Shown piece after piece: positions 1 through 12,403 of a DNA stretch of 34,906 nucleotides. Source of the DNA: Verrucomicrobiota bacterium (GTDB taxonomy: Bacteria; Verrucomicrobiota; Verrucomicrobiia; Chthoniobacterales; UBA10450); the NCBI GenBank assembly GCA_003218755.1, contig QHOK01000091.1, forward strand, positions 1 to 34,906, read 5' to 3'. How positions within the stretch are numbered: the stretch's first letter is position 1; every line of letters begins with the position of its first letter. A program made the translations under genes and the position numbers. The notes below the pieces were generated by a model, which ran no database searches, was not told where the DNA came from, and was given only the letters and a program-made list of their open reading frames with translations.

Positions 1-1355
<1,355 letters not shown>

Positions 1356-1391
1356 TTAATTGATTGCTGTTGGTTGGTTGAATTGACGGAA

Positions 1392-1688
1392 TTATCCAAC
1401 GATGCCGAGGATGTCGTCCTCGCGCATGATCAGATAATTTTCATCGTCGATTTTGATTTCGGTGCCGCCGTATTTCGAGATCAGCACCCGATCGCCCTTT
1501 TTCACCGTGAAATCGATTTTCTTTCCTTCCTCGTTCACTTTCCCGGTGCCCAGAGCAATCACTTTCCCCTCTTGTGGTTTTTCCTTGGCGGTATCGGGGA
1601 TAATGATCCCGCCTTTTTTTACTTCCTGCTCTTCGAGCGGCTGCACCAGCACCCGATCTCCGAGCGGTCTTACGTTAACTGCTGCCAT
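1392..1688 (-). CDS. groES: Co-chaperonin GroES
   Basis: 98 aa, [45 protein letters not shown]...; directly upstream of groL. Confidence 0.97.
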   Translation of the reverse strand: MAAVNVRPLGDRVLVQPLEEQEVKKGGIIIPDTAKEKPQEGKVIALGTGKVNEEGKKIDFTVKKGDRVLISKYGGTEIKIDDENYLIMREDDILGIVG

Positions 1689-1766
1689 AGGTTTTTTTTA
1701 CTCCTTATTGGTTTTGGGTTGAGCCGGCGGCTGTCGATTGTGGCGACCGCCGCCGACAAATTGTCG

Positions 1767-3779
<2,013 letters not shown>

Positions 3780-3929
3780 TTACCCAAGCATTCCAAGCAA
3801 GCCTTGGGCCAGCCCACGTGGCAGAGCTTAAGTTGCTGTTCCCGAGAACCTAACGCCGGTCAGGGGCCAAACCGATTTCTGGGATTCGAGACAATTCGGC
3901 TCGATTCCGAATCGGTTGCCACCGGGTGT

Positions 3930-3979
3930 CGCGCCAATGTGGCGCGCCTCCTCTGGATCGAGCATCCCGCACCTGCGGG
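3930..3979. terminator. Two tandem hairpins downstream of the 4004-4540 gene (possible terminator/attenuator)
   Basis: CGCGCCA-ATG-TGGCGCG at 3930-3946 and CCCGCA-CC-TGCGGG at 3966-3979; no clear U-tract. Confidence 0.3.
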
Positions 3980-4003
3980 CAGGCTGTACTTCGCGGCAGC
4001 GGA

Positions 4004-4540
4004 TCACTTCAGCAGCGTAAACACTTGCGTATACGAACCATCAGCATTCCGCGTACTGGCCAATTGGCCACGCGCGCCCATGTATTTACCGGTCCCGCCC
4101 AATATCGCGCGCACGACAGACTTGCCCGCATTAAATTCAGCGGCGGTCGGCGAATAGTTGTGAATGCCCAAGGCGATAATCTGATCCTGACGATCGCCAA
4201 AAGTAAAAAACAGAAGTGTTGCGCGCTTCTCGAAGTTTGGGTTGGCGTCAGTCGCGACCTTGAACAACGTTTTTGAGCCAAACACTTCTCCTGTTACCGG
4301 ACCACCGGGGCTAGAGTGTAGCGGAGCAAAAAAATGATACACGTCGCCCGGACTGTTCCCCGGCGGGCCGAGGTCAAGGTGGGTCAGCGTTGGTGCGTCT
4401 TCATAGACAGTAAGAGTTTCACTGGAAGAATTCGTGGAACGCAGACCACACGCTGTGAGCAGAATTGAAGCGAGCAGCACCGCGAATGCCGTCATTCTCC
4501 GCGTAAGAATCAGATTCATGTTTAAAAAGGTTCCGAGCAT
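4004..4540 (-). CDS. Putative lipoprotein with dirigent / allene-oxide-cyclase-barrel-like domain
   Basis: Signal peptide with lipobox-like LLTAC; C-terminal VVRAILGGTGKYMGARGQLASTRNADGSYTQVFTL resembles the GG(T)GxYxxARG motif of AOC/dirigent barrels. Confidence 0.7.
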   Translation of the reverse strand: MLGTFLNMNLILTRRMTAFAVLLASILLTACGLRSTNSSSETLTVYEDAPTLTHLDLGPPGNSPGDVYHFFAPLHSSPGGPVTGEVFGSKTLFKVATDANPNFEKRATLLFFTFGDRQDQIIALGIHNYSPTAAEFNAGKSVVRAILGGTGKYMGARGQLASTRNADGSYTQVFTLLK

Positions 4541-4732
4541 TGCGGCTTCCGCAATTAGAAAAATGCGCGAGAACTTCTCGACACGCGTAGTGCCAATGCG
4601 ACACGCGGTGCACAGGGGAAAACCAACAGAGTGGCAGTCTTTGCAGGGTCACCCTCCGCTGCTGCTGAAATTGCCTAAGTGATGGAAAGAAATTCTGTTT
4701 CGCGAATGCGCGCGTCGCGATAAAATTTTCGC

Positions 4733-5536
4733 GTGCGGCAATATCATGATCTGCTCCGACTCGTGCTCGAGCACGGTCGGCCACGCGATGATCGCACCGG
4801 CACCGGGACATTATCAGTTTTCGCCGCGCAGACTCGGTTTGATCTGCGCAATGAAGGACCAGGATTCCCGCTACTCACGACAAAAAAGCTGCACATCAAA
4901 TCCATTATTTACGAACTGCTTTGGTTTCTGCGAGGCGACACCAACGTTCGCTATCTCAATGAGCATGGGGTGACGATCTGGGACGAATGGGCTGACGAAA
5001 GCGGCGACCTCGGCCGCGTATACGGTGCGCAATGGCGTGATTGGCGCGGCTCAAACGGCGCGCGAGTCGATCAAATCGATAATCTCATCGCGCAAATAAA
5101 ATCAAATCCGCAGAGCCGACGGCTAATAGTGAGCGCATGGAACCCGGCTGAAATCGAGAAGATGGCACTCCCCCCGTGTCACGTTCTCTTCCAGTTTTAC
5201 GTGCAGGATGGCGAATTAAGTTGCCAGCTATATCAACGCAGCGCCGATCTATTTCTCGGCGTCCCGTTCAACATCGCGTCGTACTCGCTGCTCACGATGA
5301 TGGTGGCACAAGTTTGTGATTTAAGGCGTGGCGATTTTGTTCATACGTTCGGTGATCTACATCTTTATAACAACCACCTTGAACAGGCACGTGCGCAACT
5401 TTCCCGCGATTGCCGTTCCTTACCCAGGATGCAATTGAATCCGGCGATCAAAAACATCCATGATTTCACGTTCGAAGATTTCGAACTAATAGGGTACGAG
5501 CCGCATCCATCGATAAAAGCACCGATCGCGGTTTAG
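4733..5536 (+). CDS. thyA: Thymidylate synthase
   Basis: GTG start; [64 protein letters not shown]. Confidence 0.97.
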   Translation: MRQYHDLLRLVLEHGRPRDDRTGTGTLSVFAAQTRFDLRNEGPGFPLLTTKKLHIKSIIYELLWFLRGDTNVRYLNEHGVTIWDEWADESGDLGRVYGAQWRDWRGSNGARVDQIDNLIAQIKSNPQSRRLIVSAWNPAEIEKMALPPCHVLFQFYVQDGELSCQLYQRSADLFLGVPFNIASYSLLTMMVAQVCDLRRGDFVHTFGDLHLYNNHLEQARAQLSRDCRSLPRMQLNPAIKNIHDFTFEDFELIGYEPHPSIKAPIAV

Positions 5537-5589
5537 TCTCATTCCGCCAAGCCTGCGACTTTTCCGCGTCACGCGGGTTTAAACGCAAT

Positions 5590-6114
5590 GTGAGAATCGT
5601 CGTTACGTTTTCGATCTTTTTCTGCGCAGCCATCTCGTTGCGCGCGCAAACTTCAGTCGAGATCGATTTGGAGGAGCAGATGGCGTATCTGCTTCAAAAT
5701 GGGCGGCCGGTGCTCGCGTCGCCGATTTCTAGCGGCCGTTATGGGCATCTCACCAAAGGAGGCTCGTTTAAAATCCTTGAGAAGGAAAGAACCCATTATT
5801 CGAGCATGTACGGCAGAATCGTGGATGCGCGCGGAACGATGCATTATTTCATGCGGTTTTGCGGAGCGGACGGAATGCACGCCGGATATTTGCCCGGCTA
5901 TCCCGCGTCGCACGGCTGTGTGCGGATGCCGGAACAGTATGCAATTGCGTTTTTCAATTCGGTCGGCGTCGGCACCCCTGTCAGCGTATTTGGCCGCACG
6001 TCAGCTGGTCGCTACTACTCGGACCGATCGCAATCCGCTTTTCTGCGGCGTCCGCGCTTCGGCCCGCCGATTGGTCCGCGGTTGGCGCCGCCTCCACCGC
6101 CTTGGTGGCGGTAG
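5590..6114 (+). CDS. L,D-transpeptidase (YkuD family)
   Basis: Signal peptide; catalytic motif HAGYLPGYPASHGCVRMP. Confidence 0.9.
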   Translation: MRIVVTFSIFFCAAISLRAQTSVEIDLEEQMAYLLQNGRPVLASPISSGRYGHLTKGGSFKILEKERTHYSSMYGRIVDARGTMHYFMRFCGADGMHAGYLPGYPASHGCVRMPEQYAIAFFNSVGVGTPVSVFGRTSAGRYYSDRSQSAFLRRPRFGPPIGPRLAPPPPPWWR

Positions 6115-6135
6115 GATCGCACGATCGCCTTTGGC

Positions 6136-6218
6136 TGTAGTGTGCCCTGTCTTCAGCGCACCGTCTTCACCCGCGTCGAACCGGCTGGGTTTCGGCCGCT
6201 GAGACAGCGGACGCTACA
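6136..6218. repeat. TGTAG...CTACA imperfect hairpin element
   Basis: Left arm TGTAGTGTGCCCTGTCTTCAGCG; right-arm reverse complement TGTAGCGTCCGCTGTCTCAGCG. Confidence 0.6.
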
Positions 6219-6272
6219 CCACGCACCGAAGCGGTTGTTGAGTCTTAGGGGCGCGTTGCGGCCGCGCTCCTG

Positions 6273-7784
6273 TTAATGATTTGTGCTGGCCGTCTTCGGC
6301 CCACGCGAAAGCTCGACAAGGTCAGTCAGAATATTAAGTGTCTCGTCGCGCTCGGGATCGATAGCCGGTTCTTTACCGTCGCCTTCGGTGCCAACACCGG
6401 CGATCAGATCCGAATCTGCATCCGAGGCGGCTTCAGGATCAACTTTCGGCGTAACGCCGTTCTTCTTGGCCTCGGCCAATTTCCCGGGATACATGATCAA
6501 TTGGAGATTCGGCTTATCAACCGTGTCGAGTGTTACCCGGTAAATTCGTGGCTCCTCCTGGTTTCGCGCCAGGCGCTCCTTCGAACGCGTTTCCTTGCGC
6601 AGTTTATCGTCCTGAATCTCCTTTTTTCGCACATCTTCGTTCAGCGTAATTCGATTCTCATCGATCTTATGACGCAAACGGTCCATGTCCTCCATGACGT
6701 AGTGAAATTCGGGATCGTTCTTAGCGCGCTCTTCCGAGCGTCGCCGCAGTTGGTCGACAAACAGGGAATGGGTATCGGACCATTTCGTGTATTTCGCCTT
6801 GGCCACTTCGTCATAGGGCAAGGCATTCTTTAGCGCACTTTCGCCGAACTCTGGGAGATCACTCAGGCTCGGCAGGACAATGTCGGAAGCCACACCATGC
6901 AGCTGCGTGGAGCCGCCCGCGACCCGGTAAAATTTTTGGATCGTCAACTTTAAGGCACCGTCTTCATCGGAATGGCTGCCCAATAGTGAAGCGAACCGGC
7001 CGATCGGGAGGATCGTCTGCACAGTACCTTTGCCAAACGTGTTCTTGTCACCGACGATCACCGCGCGACCGTAATCCTGAAGAGCAGCTGCGAAAATCTC
7101 GCTGGCCGACGCGCTTTGACGGCTGGTCAAAATGATCAGCGGTCCGGAGTAGGCGATGCCAGCATCTGGGTCGGACGAAATCCTGATGCTTCCATTGTAA
7201 TCCTTGGTCTGAACGATTGGACCAGATTTCAAAAACAAGCCGGTGAGCGAAAGCGCCTCTTCCAATGAGCCGCCTCCATTTCGCCGCAGATCTACAACCA
7301 GCCCGGCGATGTTCTCTTTCTTCAGCCGTTTGAGCAGCGCCAGCACATCACGCGTGGTGCTCTTCTGGTGCTTGTCCATGTCGGCATAAAAAGAAGGGAG
7401 CGTAAGCCACCCCAGTTTTATTGGATCGCCGTTCTCGTCTTTTCTGATGATGATGTCCGCGCGGGCTTCCTGGTCTTTTAGCTTAATTTCATCGCGCACC
7501 AGCTCGACATTCTTCCGTCGTGACGGATCCGTGGCATCCGACGGAATCGCGAGCAACCTCACACGTGTGCCTTTTTTGCCGCGGATCATTTCGACAACTT
7601 TGTCCAGTCGCATCTCGCGAACATCGACATAATCCGCCTGACCCTGTGCCACAGCAGTAATCCGGTCGCCCACCTTGAGCCTTCCATCGACTTGCGCGGG
7701 TCCGCCAGGCACCAGACTTTCAATTTTTGCATAACCATCTTCCGACCGAAGCATGGCGCCGATGCCTACGAGCGAGAGGCCCAT
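6273..7784 (-). CDS. prc: C-terminal processing protease (Prc/Tsp-like): PDZ + S41 catalytic part of a split gene
   Basis: MGLSLVGIGAMLRSEDGYAKIESLVPGGPAQ..., VDLRRNGGGSL, SRQSASASEIFAAALQDYGRAVIVGDKNTFGKGTVQT; lacks the N-terminal portion found in the adjacent ORF. Confidence 0.85.
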   Translation of the reverse strand: MGLSLVGIGAMLRSEDGYAKIESLVPGGPAQVDGRLKVGDRITAVAQGQADYVDVREMRLDKVVEMIRGKKGTRVRLLAIPSDATDPSRRKNVELVRDEIKLKDQEARADIIIRKDENGDPIKLGWLTLPSFYADMDKHQKSTTRDVLALLKRLKKENIAGLVVDLRRNGGGSLEEALSLTGLFLKSGPIVQTKDYNGSIRISSDPDAGIAYSGPLIILTSRQSASASEIFAAALQDYGRAVIVGDKNTFGKGTVQTILPIGRFASLLGSHSDEDGALKLTIQKFYRVAGGSTQLHGVASDIVLPSLSDLPEFGESALKNALPYDEVAKAKYTKWSDTHSLFVDQLRRRSEERAKNDPEFHYVMEDMDRLRHKIDENRITLNEDVRKKEIQDDKLRKETRSKERLARNQEEPRIYRVTLDTVDKPNLQLIMYPGKLAEAKKNGVTPKVDPEAASDADSDLIAGVGTEGDGKEPAIDPERDETLNILTDLVELSRGPKTASTNH

Positions 7785-7786
7785 GT

Positions 7787-8440
7787 TTATGCTAAAATTC
7801 TGTCATATGCCTGGGCAAGCGCATCGAGAAAGAGTTTGATTTGCTCGTCCTTGTCTTGCTCGTGGACGTTGCGGGCGAGGCGATCATAGCGGCGAGCAAC
7901 CAGTTGCGGTGCGGGCTCAATCGGATGCTCGCTCAGATGCTCCTGCAACAGCTCGTTCGTGATACGGCCGCGCCAGAGCTGATCGGCTTCCGCTTCATCT
8001 TTCGGCCATGCCGACTTTTGGCGGCTCAACTCGACGGTCGCATTGCTCTTGAAATCGACCGGCTGCTTCAACAGTTCTTTTATCTTTGCGACCCGATCAT
8101 CAACGCGTTTCGTGTATAGAGCATAAATGTCGTAAGCCGGTTTCAGTGTGCCAAGGAGAACGTCCCCCGCCATCGAGTTGCCGTACTTTGCGTTGAGCGC
8201 GTCAACGTCTTGTTGCGTGAAGAAGAGGTGACTGAAATCGAGCAACTCCAGATACGTCTGCAGGAATTTTTTCGAAACTTCCTCATTCAGTTTTTGCCGC
8301 GTATAGTGGCCTTCCTCCAGCAGCCGCCCGACCGACATGGCGATTGTCTCCTTCGACGTCGCTACGGCGGGTGGACCGGCAATCGCGGCTGCCAAAATGA
8401 TGGCGCACAATGCCAGGCTTTGCTGGAAACGTGATCTCAT
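7787..8440 (-). CDS. prc: N-terminal part (signal peptide + N-domain) of a split Prc/Tsp-like protease
   Basis: MRSRFQQSLALCAIILAAAIAGPPAVA..., LLDFSHLFFTQQDVDALNAKYG, FLDALAQAYD then early stop; continues in another frame as QNFSINMGLSL. Confidence 0.85.
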   Translation of the reverse strand: MRSRFQQSLALCAIILAAAIAGPPAVATSKETIAMSVGRLLEEGHYTRQKLNEEVSKKFLQTYLELLDFSHLFFTQQDVDALNAKYGNSMAGDVLLGTLKPAYDIYALYTKRVDDRVAKIKELLKQPVDFKSNATVELSRQKSAWPKDEAEADQLWRGRITNELLQEHLSEHPIEPAPQLVARRYDRLARNVHEQDKDEQIKLFLDALAQAYDRILA

Positions 8441-8607
8441 TGGTAATTACGCGGTTTCCCATCTTGGCAGATTTCAGCGCGAAACGCAAGATGATCAAAC
8501 AAGGTCGACATGTGAGTAGGAATGAGACAATCAAGAACAGGGAACATTCAATATTCGTAAAAAATCTCGCCTTCAGCCGTAGCGATGCGCCGATACAGTG
8601 AATCACA

Positions 8608-9225
8608 ATGATTTACGACACCTTTTGCGGCGGCATTTTCGAAACGAATTGCTATCTGTATAAGTCGCCAGAGGGCTGGATTCTCTTCGACGCGCCGCAG
8701 GGCGCTTGCGAATGGGTGCGTTCGCTTGCTGTCGATCTCAAACTTTTGCTCCTGACACACGGACATATCGATCACGTCCAGGATGTTGCGATGATCAAGC
8801 GCCAGTTTGGCTGTCAAATCGGTTGTCACCCGCTCACCGCGCCAATGATTTCCGACCGGGAATTTTTTCGCAACTTCGGTTTCGAACTCGAAATCGAATC
8901 GGCGGAACCGGATTTTCTCATCGAAGAAACGCCAACCCGAAATTTTCTCGGCGCCGAATTCCAAGTTCTGGAAATTCCCGGCCATTGTCCGGGCAGCCTT
9001 TGTTTCTTTTCGCGCAAAGACAAATTGCTCATCGGCGGCGATGTCCTTTTTGCCGGAAGCGTTGGGCGAGGCGATTTGCCCGGCGGAGATATCGATCTGC
9101 TCATAAGCGGGATCCGAAAAAAATTATTTCAGCTCGGAGACGAAGTCACCGTGCTTGCCGGCCACGGCCCGCCGACGAAAATCGGAACTGAACGCAGAAC
9201 CAATCCGTTCGTCGGGGAAGAGTAG
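8608..9225 (+). CDS. MBL-fold metallo-hydrolase (glyoxalase II-like)
   Basis: LLLTHGHIDHVQDV, EIPGHCPGSLCFF, GGDVLFAGSVGRGDLPGGD, VLAGHGPPTKIGTER. Confidence 0.93.
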   Translation: MIYDTFCGGIFETNCYLYKSPEGWILFDAPQGACEWVRSLAVDLKLLLLTHGHIDHVQDVAMIKRQFGCQIGCHPLTAPMISDREFFRNFGFELEIESAEPDFLIEETPTRNFLGAEFQVLEIPGHCPGSLCFFSRKDKLLIGGDVLFAGSVGRGDLPGGDIDLLISGIRKKLFQLGDEVTVLAGHGPPTKIGTERRTNPFVGEE

Positions 9226-9262
9226 CCCGACCTATTTTCTACCTTGCCGGCCCACTGTTTTC

Positions 9263-10252
9263 TTAGCGAAGCTCCTCGAGGAAAGACGCGAGCGGTTTAA
9301 GGTTGTCAATCTTTGCGACGATAACACGCAATGAGCGCACGGCTCTTGGGATGTATTGGAGGAAACTTTTGTGTCCCTTAACCAAGCCGAGGAACCCATA
9401 AGCACCCAGCGCCTGCATCAGGCGCTGCATCGCGCATAGGCGTAGTTTGGAATCGAAATCTTCGTCACATGTGACTCCGCTTTTGCCCCGCCCCTCGCGA
9501 TAGTACCTGATCAACTCGGCGCGCTCTGCTCCTGTGATATCGACGTACGGATCATAGAGCAACGACGCAAGATCGTACTCTGCCAAGCCAGGTCGCATTC
9601 CCTGAAAATCAATCAGATTAGCCTGCCCGTTTTGGATGATGATGTTTTGCGATTGAAAATCGCGGTGGACCAAAACCCTTGGCAAACTGGCAAGATGTTT
9701 TGCGATTTCGCGCAGAGCGGGAAGGGCTGCCAGCTCTTTGCCTTTTGATTCGGCGACCTTGAAACAGCGGCCGAGGCAATTCTCGAAAAAGTATTTCTGT
9801 TCCCACCGGTAAAGGGCAGCGTTAAACTCGGCCGGCAAATGCCCCTTCATCTGTACGCAGACCGACTCTGGCAGAATGTGAAGCTTGATAATTTCGTCGA
9901 GCGCTGATTCGTAGAAGGCACGGCGGACGAGCCAGCTCTCGTGCTGATAACTGTAGAGATCGCGCGCTCCTAAATCTTCGATCCAGATAAGGCCTTCCGC
10001 CGGATCGTGAAAATAAATTTTAGGGACTCGAATTCCGTGCCCGTCGAGAAATTGCGCGATCTGGACGTAATGCTGGTTTTCTTCGAGCTCCAGATTGTAT
10101 TTAACAAGGATCAACCTCTGATCCGCGGCGCAATTAATTCGATAAAACTTCCGGTCCGAGCCTCCTTTTTCAATTGGGTTGATTTTTATCTCATCGAGAT
10201 TCAAACGCGGAAAATGCATTCGCGTTCGTCGGAGAAGCAGCGCCGTTCTCAT
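9263..10252 (-). CDS. Aminoglycoside phosphotransferase-family sugar kinase, AmgK-like
   Basis: GGSDRKFYRI, RVLVHRDFQSQNIIIQNGQANLIDFQGMRPGLAEYDLASLLYDPYV; adjacent to MurU-like gene. Confidence 0.85.
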   Translation of the reverse strand: MRTALLLRRTRMHFPRLNLDEIKINPIEKGGSDRKFYRINCAADQRLILVKYNLELEENQHYVQIAQFLDGHGIRVPKIYFHDPAEGLIWIEDLGARDLYSYQHESWLVRRAFYESALDEIIKLHILPESVCVQMKGHLPAEFNAALYRWEQKYFFENCLGRCFKVAESKGKELAALPALREIAKHLASLPRVLVHRDFQSQNIIIQNGQANLIDFQGMRPGLAEYDLASLLYDPYVDITGAERAELIRYYREGRGKSGVTCDEDFDSKLRLCAMQRLMQALGAYGFLGLVKGHKSFLQYIPRAVRSLRVIVAKIDNLKPLASFLEELR

Positions 10253-10261
10253 GGGTTGGAA

Positions 10262-11218
10262 TTAGATGTCGATGTTGCGATGGATGCCGCTGGCCTTTTT
10301 TTGGGAGCGGACAATACAACCCTGAAGCTGACTTTGGGAAGCAATTTGTGCGCCCGGCCACAAAATTGTGTCTTCAAGGATCGCTTTCGCTCCGACTCGG
10401 CAATGTTCTCCAACAACTGAGCAACCGCGTAACTCCGCGCTGGGATCGACGAACGCGCTGGGGTGGATCGGGTCCGGCCACCCCACGGTTTTCACGTACC
10501 GAGGGTGCCAGTGCTCCGTCGCAATCACACGATGAACTTCCAGATACTCTTTTCGCGAACCAATGTTGAACCATTGTCCGTCATCAAGGAGAATGCCTCC
10601 AATCTTTCCCCCCTCAGCAATCCATTTGGTAAGAATGGGAATGAACGAGACTTTTTGGCGGGGCGGAAGCTTCTGAAAAATCTCGGGATTCCAAACAGAC
10701 ACGTTCGCATAATCAAAGTTCTCGTCCGGGTTGGATTCCTTCAAAATCGCGACGATCCGATTGTCGCGCATAACCACGCCTGCACCCAAGCCAGTATTCC
10801 GCCGCAAACCGAGGGTCACATGATTTTGGGCACGGAAATGATTTTCGATGAGCGGCTCCAGATCGACATCACTCAAGATGTCGCCACTGTAAGCAATGAA
10901 CGGTCTGTTTTCGATAAACGCCTCTACATTCTTCATTCCGCCGCCCGTCTCGAGCAGCTCCGGCTCATGAGCGAGCATGACCGAATGGCCTGCATATTCA
11001 TTGTCGGGAAAAAAGTTTCGAAATGATTCCGGAAGCCTATGCGTGTTAATGACGAACTTGTTCACTCCCGTGCCAATCAAATGGTCGAGTGCAAAAGTGA
11101 TGAGCGGCTTTTGAAAAATCGGAATGAGCGGCTTGGGGAGCTCATCCGTCAAGGGACGCAAGCGCGTGCCGAGCCCAGCGCCCAAAACGAATGCCTGTGT
11201 GATTTCGTTCACGAGCAA
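10262..11218 (-). CDS. Sugar-1-phosphate nucleotidyltransferase (MurU-like) with C-terminal hexapeptide-repeat extension
   Basis: AFVLGAGLGTRLRPLTDELPKPLIPIFQKP; C-terminus HPSAFVDPSAELRGCSVVGEHCRVGAKAILEDTILWPGAQI has left-handed beta-helix-type repeats. Confidence 0.85.
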   Translation of the reverse strand: MLVNEITQAFVLGAGLGTRLRPLTDELPKPLIPIFQKPLITFALDHLIGTGVNKFVINTHRLPESFRNFFPDNEYAGHSVMLAHEPELLETGGGMKNVEAFIENRPFIAYSGDILSDVDLEPLIENHFRAQNHVTLGLRRNTGLGAGVVMRDNRIVAILKESNPDENFDYANVSVWNPEIFQKLPPRQKVSFIPILTKWIAEGGKIGGILLDDGQWFNIGSRKEYLEVHRVIATEHWHPRYVKTVGWPDPIHPSAFVDPSAELRGCSVVGEHCRVGAKAILEDTILWPGAQIASQSQLQGCIVRSQKKASGIHRNIDI

Positions 11219-11224
11219 AAAAAT

Positions 11225-11253
11225 GAGAGATTCTTCGACTTCGCTCGGGATGG
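11225..11253. repeat. Single arm of GAAGTCGA-type dispersed repeat
   Basis: GAGAGATTCTTCGACTTCGCTCGGGATGG, nearly identical to the right arm of the element at 32414-32510. Confidence 0.55.
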
Positions 11254-11274
11254 AAGAAAACCCCGGCCCCCTCG

Positions 11275-12246
11275 CTATCTTAAATAAAGCGTGCGCGTGC
11301 CGAAGTCGATGATGCCGTGGTGACGTCTCAACGTTTCTGCGCCGAGCAGACCGGCGACCGGCGGGGAACCTTCCAACAAGCCGTTGTGAATTAATCCTTC
11401 AAGGTCAATCACGCCCACGTCCTTACCAACAATATCTACCGAGCCGACCGACAGCTTGCGAATGTAAGCGACACGCACGCCTCGCTCTTTCAGATTCACA
11501 GCCGACGAACTATATTGTGTCTCCCGAGTGGCGATTCGCATTCGCCGAAGGAAAGAGCGGTGCAACAGCGTGGTGAACGAACCCGTATCGACCATCAGCC
11601 TGGCAGGTTTTCCGTTAATGGAACCATTGACATACAGATTGAAGCCATCGCTAACTTGAATCGGAACAGCCCGCAATCCGCGCCGATCGAAACCAGGAAA
11701 GCTGCCGAGGACGGCGGGATCGGTCTTTAGAATAAGCAACTGCCGCTCACAATCCAGCACCGCTTGCGTGGGGAAAAGAATGTCCGCTCCAATGATCCCG
11801 TCGATTTCCTCTTCGTGAACCAACCGCGCGGCACGAGCGGAGTAGCCAAGATCGACAGTAACCACTGGTTCATCGACCAGAGTTAGCCCTCCCATCCGCA
11901 GCTCACGTGCGATCGCTACATTATTGAACGCACCATTAATCTGAACACGTGGCGGTAACTTCGATTCGGCCGTGGTTGGCTTCAGCCGAAAATACTCGCG
12001 ACGATTCAAAGCGATTGCGCTTACCGGCGCACCGGTGTCGACTGTAAGCCACGCCGCCTTCCCGTTAATAAAAGCACGCACGAGTAAATGATTTTGTCGC
12101 GAACGCACCAGTGGTAGCGCTTCAAACTGCGTGGTTCCTCGCGCGTAAGCGCCCGCCGGCGCGGCAGCCAATTCGATAATCAGCGCCCCAGCAGCACAAG
12201 AAATCCAGAAGCACTTCCGCACCAAGGACAGGTGATTAGAGATCAT
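11275..12246 (-). CDS. Retropepsin-like aspartic protease, two DTG domains
   Basis: INGKAAWLTVDTGAPVSAIAL and INGKPARLMVDTGSFTTLLHRSFL in one polypeptide; N-terminal signal peptide. Confidence 0.85.
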   Translation of the reverse strand: MISNHLSLVRKCFWISCAAGALIIELAAAPAGAYARGTTQFEALPLVRSRQNHLLVRAFINGKAAWLTVDTGAPVSAIALNRREYFRLKPTTAESKLPPRVQINGAFNNVAIARELRMGGLTLVDEPVVTVDLGYSARAARLVHEEEIDGIIGADILFPTQAVLDCERQLLILKTDPAVLGSFPGFDRRGLRAVPIQVSDGFNLYVNGSINGKPARLMVDTGSFTTLLHRSFLRRMRIATRETQYSSSAVNLKERGVRVAYIRKLSVGSVDIVGKDVGVIDLEGLIHNGLLEGSPPVAGLLGAETLRRHHGIIDFGTRTLYLR

Positions 12247-12403
12247 CGCGCCGCGGAGATTAGCACGGTTTTTTTTCAGGCGTAAACATTTTTGCGTTTC
12301 AAAATTGCCCGGCTTTTAGCAAAACGTAAGACGTGCAGTTTTTTGACATTGCACGACACAGTCGAGTGATGATTAACTCTCCGCCAAATCCAGGCGGTTC
12401 AAC

